From contig JANTQF010000063.1 of assembly GCA_032988165.1 (NCBI GenBank), positions 1-64,000 on the forward strand: 64,000 bases of DNA, given 5' to 3'. This document shows positions 56,472-64,000 of this stretch, piece by piece (position 1 is the stretch's first letter; every line of letters begins with the position of its first letter). The notes under the pieces were generated by a model. The model was not told the origin of the DNA. It searched no databases and was given only the letters and a program-made list of their open reading frames with translations. A program made the translations under genes and the position numbers. Source of the stretch: Emmonsiellopsis sp. PD_33. Taxonomy: Eukaryota; Ascomycota; Eurotiomycetes; Onygenales; Ajellomycetaceae.

Positions 56472-59045
56472 ATGCCTCCTAAGCATGCTCAGTTGGATTC
56501 CATCACTCATCATCAAACTCAATCAGGAAAAGCATCAGCTCTGCCACTAAAAATCAAGATCAACAGTGAAAAGATGTTCAGCTCTACCAATTCCTCATCA
56601 GGCCTGCTAACACCTAGCAGTGTCTTGCCTCCTGAAAGTAGAATGGTTTATCAGTAACTTATCATGCCCATGCCAGTTCCTGGATCCCTCAGAGCCCCTA
56701 CTTTTAATGGGAAAGACATCACTTAGTTCATCAATCAGTTTGATGCCATGCTGAAGCTACACCATATTCCTGAGGATGAAGCCTTAGCTGTGTTGCACAA
56801 CTATTACTCTATGAAACTGCAGGGCCATGTGGATCAGTTGGTAAAGGACCTGCAAACCTAGACTAAAGTCAAAGCAAGGTTAGTATTAGAGTTCTGGCAG
56901 GATGATACTCATCAGTAAATGTACAACTAGATCTATCTGAATGCTCTATCTAGTTTCAAACAATCTTTCAGCCAAGACATTCTTACTTTCTACTACCAAT
57001 TCCATGCCATCACCAAGCTGCTGATCAGCCAGAATGAAATTCAGAAATCTCTTGCCTGCCAGTTGTTCTTACAAGGTTTGCCTGATGGGGTTTGCAAGAA
57101 GGCTTTTTATAAGGCTAGGTTTGACCAAAACAACCCATCTGAGTGGAAAATTTCAAAGGTTTGTGAAGTCACAGTAGAATCTCAGGAAGTCAAAGAAAAG
57201 ATGATCCAAATAATCACACCTGATCTGGGTTCTCATATGATGCTACCTACTCAACTGCCTTCTGCTCAGCCTGTCTTCAATCTGCCCATCTTGACTGTGC
57301 TAAGACCTTAAGTAGCTCCTTCTGCACTACCTGCTTCTTCTGATCCAGCTCCAAGGAATTCAAATGACAGCCTACTTGAGTCTCTCATTAATTAGATGGA
57401 TGTACTGTCACTGGCCATCATTAGATTTCAACAGCAGGGAAATATGCAACAGCCAGCTATGGTGCCACACATTCTCACCAATCAAGGATCTATCAATCCT
57501 GCTCAAAATCTCACAAACATTTCCTATTATAAGACACAGCATGGCTCTAGTGGTCTATATCAATCTAGGTCTGAAAGCATGTTACAATATAATCACTCTT
57601 CTCATGCTTGTTAGAGCTGCAGCAACTCATCTCATATGCTCCCTCAGTGCCTCCAGATTGGCAAGCTAATCAACCAAGAAAAGATCCATCAAAATAGAAT
57701 GGGTAAATACTTTGACAGACATGTGATGCAGCACAGCTCAAAGATCAATATGAATTAGTATGAATCACACATCATCATTATCAAGCATACCCTTAAGTAG
57801 AGATCTACACCTCCCATCATTTCATTAGCAACAAAACTTCATAATAATAGTAGCATCCTTGTTTCCTCTGATGGCAGTCTATTACCAGCAGTCAATTTTA
57901 TTAGCATATATAATGTCAGATTCAAGAGCAGCACAGAAGAGGGCAACTCAGATAGCAAGGTAGAAAGGGCTACTAGCATGATGGCTGCTCAGGCTGCTGC
58001 TGAAAATAATAAGAGTAAAGGGTCAGCTACTGATAAGAATCAATCTACACTCTCTAGCTAAATTGAAAAGGAGAAAGCTCTACCTTCCACCTACTCTCAA
58101 AGGGTCAGTCACTATTCAGATGGCTCCCAAAAATCTGTTTCATTTGCTGAGGATATTATCTCACCTTCACCTAATCCTGATGATTCACAAACCCTTCATA
58201 ACAGTCAGCTGCAGGAAGAAACACCAACTCAGCTGATTGATGAAGCCATGCCTGATACTGAGATGGCCAAAGCACTCAAGATCCAAAAGAAAACCATCCT
58301 TCACCATCTCAGGAAACCTAAAGGACCCAAGCTTTCTATTGAAATGAAGGATAAGGAGAATCATACCACTGCAACCCAGATCATCTTTGAGAAAATCATG
58401 TGTCAGAAGATCATAGGAATTCAGCTCAAAAATATTATGACCTACTCTGCTCAGCTATAGTAAATATTCTTTTAGAATCTTTCAGCTGAAGTTCAGTAGT
58501 ATATAATTAAGAAAGAATCTGCCAGAGTCTCCTTCATTCAGCTCTCACACCATGTCTCAGAATATAACTCTCAATGGAATCTGGTGTCTATCAGCCATAT
58601 CAAGTTTTCTATCAGTATCAGAAAAGGTTGGATTAAAGCCATATTCAATAGAGGGGCAGAGATCAACTGCATGGTGAAGAGCACTGCCTTGAGTCTCAGC
58701 CTGATCATCCAGAAAGACACTCTCAAGTCAATCCTCAGTACTGATGGTCAGCACAGTAGCATCATTGGAATCTATAAGGATGTCCTAGTTCATATTGGAT
58801 CTATATTTATGCCTCAAACCTTCTTCATCTTAGAGCACAGTTCCCATGAGTGCATTCTAGGCCATCCCTATGAAAACATGACTCAGTTAGTGCAACAGAC
58901 AGATAATGTGGGTGGCATCATCATTATAGTTTTCAACCCAGATGATGAGACCAACTAGGTGTCTTTCCTCAGCTATTCTCCAGGAGATTATAGCAACAGA
59001 CAGCTGAATGATCTTCATGGCAAGCATCAGTCTTTAAACTAGAAG
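56472..59045 (+). pseudogene. gag and protease of element B
   Basis: The frame starts at ATG 56,472 (MPPKHAQLDSITHHQTQSG), collinear with A. The zinc knuckle keeps its Cys and His residues but has a stop after the first Cys. The protease region (IFNRGAEINCM) lies near 58,640-58,680, and again Asn stands at the catalytic Asp position. Arg positions that became Cys or stop in A are His or Gln here. The right boundary is approximate. Confidence 0.75.
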
Positions 59046-62000
59046 TGCTAAGTCCAACTGATCTTCATAATGGTAGTGGTAAGCAAAGAGATGAAGTCAG
59101 AGTCAGCAGCATTAGTGTGGTAGATAGCAGGGTAGAAATTCTACTATATAAGAGTAGTGAGAGAGACTCCAGCTAATCACAATTTCCCAGCCCAGGGCCA
59201 ATAAATACCTCCAGCCAATCAGAGGTTATCATTTAATTGCTCTAGAAATCTTCACCACACATTCTCATCATTCTGCAACAGCACTTTCAGCCATTCTCAC
59301 ATGCTATATTTTCTTTTTTGTAGCACCCTGTCTCTGAAATTCATCAAGTTCATGGCATTTAACTGCACAACCTTCCTCTCTATGATTCCACTGAGCCTTC
59401 TCCTCAATCTCACCACCCAATTGTCATCACACTATACAAGTGAAAAGCAGATAAGATTCAGCCTCTCAATACATCAGTGACAGATAGAGGGACACCTGAT
59501 GGGATAGATCAATGAAGAGAGATTCATTAGAAATGATATCAAGACAACATTAAACCTGCAAAGGATCCACCTTCACCTTACAATCATCTAATCACATCCT
59601 ATTTCTCAGATTGCTAGCACAGCTCTCACCTCACACCAGACAGGATAGAAAAGCTTTAAATCAGATCTATTTTGACACCCCAAGAACACAAGCTGCTGAT
59701 CAAGATCTTGCTCAGGCAGGAGAAAGCATTAGCATGGAGCTTCAGTAATTATAGGAAACTAACTGAGGAAGTCTCTCCATCAATCAAGATTTATGCTGTT
59801 GAGCACAAAGCATGGTAGGCCCCTAGGTTTTCTGTTCCTCAAAAATTGCTACTAACAGTTATAGATATACTTCACAAGCAAGTCAATTCTAGCATCTTCA
59901 AATATTGCCACAGTCTATATCAGAATAAATGGTTCTTCATCAAGAAGAAGGAGTCTGGGAAATACCAAATTATTAATGCCTGTATGGATATGAATGTCAT
60001 TACAGTTCAAGATGCCTATATTCCTCCCAGTGCTGATGCTTTTACAGAAGATTTCACTGGGCAAGTCATCACCAGCATGATAGATTTCTTTTCCAGATAC
60101 AATCAGATCACTTTGCATGAGGATAGCCACAATATGACTGCCTTCCAAACCCCAATTAGTCTTCTTCACCAGATAATATTGCCACAGGGTGCCACAAATT
60201 CTATTGCCATCTTCTGCCAAGTCATGGCTTACATTCTCCACTCAAATATTCCCTACCAGGCAGATAATTTCATGGACAACATCAGTGTGAAAGGTCTATA
60301 ATCTCAGTACAATAATAAAGAGGTCATGCTAGGAATTCACCAGTTTGTTTTGAAGCATCTTTAAAATCTGGATCAGACTCTGGTTAGCATCAAGCTCTCA
60401 AATATATGCATCTAGGTTGCAAAATCTGAGTTCAGCTGCTCCAGCATGATTCTTGTTGGATACATCATCAATGCTGACAGGTACCACTCTGAGGCCATTA
60501 AAATTATCAAAATCATTGAGTGGTCTGAACCAACTGAGATCACTGGGGCTCATGTCTTCATCAGCATTTATGTGTATTATTACATCTGGATTTCAAACTT
60601 TACCCTCATTTCCAACCCAATCTATGTGTTGTTCAAGAAAAACACCTTTTTCATCTGAGGATCCAAGCAATCAAATGCCATGTCAGTCCTGAAGACAGCA
60701 CTGACAACTGCTCCTACTCTGCACTGCATTGATTATTCCAATAATACTGGGGATATTATGGTTACAACTAATGCCAGCAAGCATGACTGGGGAGGAACAC
60801 TGAGCTAGCAAGATATTGAGAACAGGAAGCTTCATCCCTGTTAATATGAAAGTGGGATTTAGAGCCCAGCAGAAGTGAAGTATGACACAGGAAAGTAAGA
60901 GTGCCAAGCTATCCTCAAAATGTTGAAGAAATGCTAATATTACCTGTATGGTGTTCACTTCATTCTCAAAACTGATGTAAAAATCTTGGTTACTCAGCTC
61001 AACCAAACAGCCACTAATCTTCCTGGTGCTCTGATAACTAACTGGCTCACCTGAATTCAGATGTTCAATTTTGATGTTCATCACATTTCTGGGTGGATTC
61101 ATAGCACTGCTGATGGCCTTTCTCAACAGCTGCCTGCTGATAGCAAGGTACCTGAGGATCAGAACATTAATGAATTCATTGAGGTAGAGCTTAATTACAT
61201 TAGCATGGCTTCTATTACTATTTCTAACTTCAATGTTCCTGATAATACTGACAGCAAAGAATCCTACATTCTTTCATCATCCTATTTCAATCACAGTGAA
61301 TCAATTGCCAAATATCTCACAACCTTGAAGTGGCTCAATAATATTCCTTGCAAGGTTTTCCCAAAATAGCACAAGCATGCACTAAACTATGTGGTGCATG
61401 GGCAACATCTATTTCACCAGTTAGGCAAAGAGATTCTGCTGAGGCATGTGGTGGATGATCCAGATGAGCAGAAGGAAATCATTACTCAGATGCATGATAA
61501 GTCAGGCTATAAAGGCCACAAGGCAATCAATCATAAGGTCTCTCAGTGATATTAGTGGGAAGGCCTATTCACTAATATCAAGGCATATTACAAGAGATGC
61601 TATAAGTACCAGTTCTAGGAAAGCAACCATCTCAAAGAGCTGCTGTATCCAACTTACCACAACTATCTGTGGGATAAGTAGTGTATTAATGTCATTAAGT
61701 TTTCAAAGAACCAGGGGAAATCATGTGCAGTTATTGCTCAGAATGACCTCACTGGCTGGGTTGAAGGCCAGCCTCTCACTCATGCTAAGACTGAACATAT
61801 AGCACAATTCATTTATGAGAATATCATATGCTAGCATGGCTGTTTCCAAGAAATGATTTGTGATGGTGGGCTAGAAAATCAGAAGTGGACCAGAATTCTC
61901 ACTGCCAAGTATCATGTCAGGTAAATAACAATTTCACCATACAATGCAAAAGTAAATGGCATGGTTGAACATGGCCACCACCCTATTTCAGATGCACTGA

Positions 62001-62668
62001 TAAAGCTTGCTGTGGATGGGAGGAATTAGATTAATCATTTCCACTCAGCACTGTAGGTAGATCATGTCTCCATTCAACAGTTAATAGGTGAGACATCATT
62101 TCATCTGCAATATAACTATGATGCTATCCTCCCTGTTGAGCTTGAGGTACTAATATGATAAATACTTTCATAGCATACTGTTCACTCTCATGCCAACTTG
62201 ATATACATGCAGATTCAACAGTTAGAGAGACAGGATGAGGACCTAGAGGAGGCAGCCTTTTACCTATAGCATGCACAGAAGAAAAATCAGAATCTATTCA
62301 ATGAAATCAAGCAGTTAGTGTACAATTTGGTTCAGGTGGGAGATCTCATCCTTCTGCATGACACCAAAATAGAGACATTTTATTCCATCAAACTTAACTT
62401 CCAATGATTGGGTCCATATCATGTATAAGAAGCAAACCACAAGAAAGGCACTTACTATCTTGAAGAGCTAAATGGCACACCATTCCACAACACCACTGCA
62501 GGTAACTAGATAAAGAAATTTTATCTTCACAATGATTAAATGCTGGCAGTGTTGGATAATGCAGATCCAGTGGAGGATAGCAGTAAGGAAGAAGAAGATG
62601 TGGGTGAGGAAGAAGATGCTTTGCAGTCCCTGATTCCTTATGATAAAAGTTTTACAGTTATTATCTGA
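59046..62668 (+). pseudogene. pol of element B: RT, RNase H, integrase
   Basis: Collinear with pol of A. RT blocks NKWFFIKKKESGKY and DAYIPPSADAFTEDFTGQ lie near 59,925-60,065. The active-site box reads FMDN at 60,269-60,280, so the second catalytic Asp is lost. RNase H (YYLYGVHFILKTDVKI) lies near 60,700-61,150 and integrase near 61,470-62,340. The frame ends at TGA 62,666-62,668. Several stop codons are at the same sites as in A; others are private. Confidence 0.78.
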
Positions 62669-63102
62669 CTGCTGTGTTCATTTCTGACTGCCATGTTCAT
62701 TGTCTGACTACTGCATTTATTTCCTTATTTCATTCATTTTCTCTTTATTTCCTTCATTTAACTGTATGCACTCATCAGTTTATTTCCTTTATCAGTTGTC
62801 TCTTTATGGTTCAAATACTGGCATGAGCAGTATGCTAGAATCCAGATGCATCTTCACATTTTTTTGCAATTTTCTTTGTTTCTTTCATTTTATGGTAGTA
62901 TGTCTTTCTCATTCTCTCATTTTGCCAGCCACAGCCACCTTTTGCACCTCACATTTGAAAAACTATAAGAATGTGCTCTGCCCTACATTCTCCTTTACTT
63001 CTCCCTCACCATCATCACAGATATCTTAGCTTTGCCTTCAAACTAACTTACACATCTCACAACAACACTATATCTACAATTTCCCTCATTACCTTCTGTA
63101 AA
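62669..63102 (+). other. Spacer between pol and ORF3 of element B
   Basis: Matches 50,172-50,567 of element A apart from a short extra segment near 62,669-62,710 in which GACTGC(T/C)(G/A)TGTTCATT-like sequence is repeated. No coding frame is supportable. Confidence 0.4.
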
Positions 63103-64000
63103 ATGTCAAACCATCAAAATCAGCATGCCCTGACCCCAAAGCCTACCAACTCCCTCACCTTGATTGAACATGGGAAGAGAAAGTTGTCAACCACCAAGGA
63201 GATTTAGGAGTATATTGATACCCTTGACAAGTACCCATATCCACACTACAAGATCCAGTGTGAAATTGCCAATCTGATCATGAGCAGACATGAGGATAGA
63301 GAGGATGAGGTAGCTGCATATTTTAAGTAAATGAAGGAGGATGGGGCCTGGCAGGTAGTAGTGTCTAAGACTGACTTTCATCATCAGACTATTGAGATCA
63401 GTTATGTAGTAGAGACAGTCAGGGTTCATCAAAACCATGTCTGGGAGGGATATAAAGTTTGTGTGGAGTACTGAGGAAAGGATTTCACTGATGAATTCTG
63501 ACTAATGCTGAAGAAGGAGAAATGATATTAGTATGCAGCAACTCTCACAAGACATTATGACTATCTATTTGCAGTGGGGAGGATCAACCAGGCAATGTGA
63601 ATTCAGCTATCTCAGAATCCTGAGAGAGGCTTGAAGCTTCACAAGGAACTAATGCTTTCTGACCTTGAAAATGCCTCCAAGCCAGATTTTGTTGGCCCTA
63701 AGTTGAATATAGAAGCCATCCATGCTGCTGAGCTTCATATTGGTCTTGGGGGAATTCTTGCACAGAGTGCCCTACTATCTCTCCCTGCACCTACTAACCC
63801 TTACTCACCAATTTCCTTATCTCCACCCTCTCAAAATCTTCAGCCTCAGCCTCCTCCAGCTTCACCACATAATTCCCATATAATCAGCCAAACACCTCTG
63901 CCTTTTCCTCATCCTCCTCAGGATAATCATCACCATTCTGAGTCTGTTTCAATGTTCCCTTCTGCTTTCTCACCTGGCACTTCTCAAAATCCTGGCCCTG
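63103..64000 (+). pseudogene. ORF3 of element B, N-terminal part, truncated by the window
   Basis: ATG at 63,103 (MSNHQNQHALTPKPTNSLTL) begins the same frame as in A and continues with KRKLSTTKEI, SRHEDREDEVAAYFK and the Pro-rich region (NLQPQPPPASPHNSH). In-frame stops are present. The dioxygenase-like half lies beyond the window. The presence of ORF3 in both copies shows that it belongs to the element family and is not an accident of copy A. Confidence 0.7.

Larger units (their letters stand above)
25290..64000. other. CpG-depleted, AT-rich nested retrotransposon block
   Basis: From about 25,290 to the window end I found by eye only three CpG dinucleotides: 28,321-28,322, 43,251-43,252 and 54,961-54,962. 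At this base composition many hundreds would be expected. The whole stretch is explained by nested mobile elements whose frames are full of TAG, TAA and TGA. No host gene is recognisable. The pattern is the signature of repeat-directed C-to-T mutation (RIP or methyl-C deamination) known in ascomycetes. Confidence 0.9.
55723..64000 (+). mobile_element. Element B: second copy of the element A family, cut by the window end
   Basis: Collinear with element A from the LTR through gag, protease, RT, RNase H, integrase and the first ~300 codons of ORF3, where the window stops. The copies align almost without gaps; differences are nearly all transitions. Where A has TG, B usually has CA (for example 44,014-44,019 TGTTGA versus 56,511-56,516 CATCAA). 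The zinc knuckle (near 57,610-57,650) and the RT box (FMDN at 60,269-60,280) can be found at matching positions. B lies next to the outer element's right end. Its right boundary and target duplication are outside the window. Confidence 0.88.

Noticed and set aside
25290..64000. Host genes among the many 60-130-codon frames in the repeat block
   Set aside because: Every frame with recognisable text belongs to gag, pol or the extra frames of mobile elements, or is a shadow of them; all are ended by mutation-type stops.

Overview
The window is fungal nuclear DNA, most likely from a filamentous ascomycete. The genes have short introns (about 43-104 bp) with GTATGT/GTACGT-type donors, CTAAC/CTGAC branch sites, pyrimidine-rich leaders and multi-exon structure. 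A normal gene block sits beside a long AT-rich, nearly CpG-free repeat block. That bimodal layout, with gypsy elements filling AT-rich islands, fits Eurotiomycetes/Onygenales (Blastomyces- or Coccidioides-like). The order is an inference; no marker gene proves it.

Region 1 (1-25,290) is the gene block. From left to right it holds: a cluster of GGTCA palindromes; a Ser/Pro-rich conserved-looking protein (+); an annexin with a Pro/Gln/Tyr-rich N-terminus (-); a possible small spliced protein (-); an emopamil-binding/sterol delta8-delta7 isomerase-like membrane protein (-); a 936-residue RING, three ZZ-like and SH3 protein (-); a serine-protease-fold protein that seems to lack its catalytic Asp (-); a large protein with a SUMO-interaction-like motif (+); a ragged stretch of unrecognised or decaying genes at 18.6-22.3 kb (+); and an L-type (legume-like) lectin cargo receptor (-). 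I rebuilt several intron-exon structures by eye. The genes look like independent housekeeping or accessory genes, not a pathway cluster.

Region 2 (25,290-64,000) is a nest of retrotransposons in which CpG is almost absent. An old Ty3/gypsy-type element (outer element, + strand) begins near 25.6 kb and its last coding part ends near 55.35 kb. It has been split three times: by a 516-bp non-autonomous DNA element with a 10-bp target duplication (27,815-28,330); by an 11,075-bp chromodomain gypsy element on the minus strand (29,877-40,951); and by an 11.8-kb gypsy element of another lineage (element A, 43,228-54,991). A second copy of that lineage (element B) starts at 55,723 and runs off the end. 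For all three insertions the host reading frame is restored when the insert and one target duplicate are removed, so the order of events can be read from the sequence.

Two things stand out. First, both full-length inserted element families carry a long extra open frame after pol. In the chromodomain element it is a 936-codon Lys-rich frame of unknown function. In A/B it is a roughly 900-codon frame whose C-terminal half shows an HxD...H-x10-R pattern like 2-oxoglutarate/Fe(II) dioxygenases. Second, A and B have lost CpG with opposite strand polarity: TpG in A where B has CpA. This is what strand-polar RIP-like mutation of duplicates would leave.
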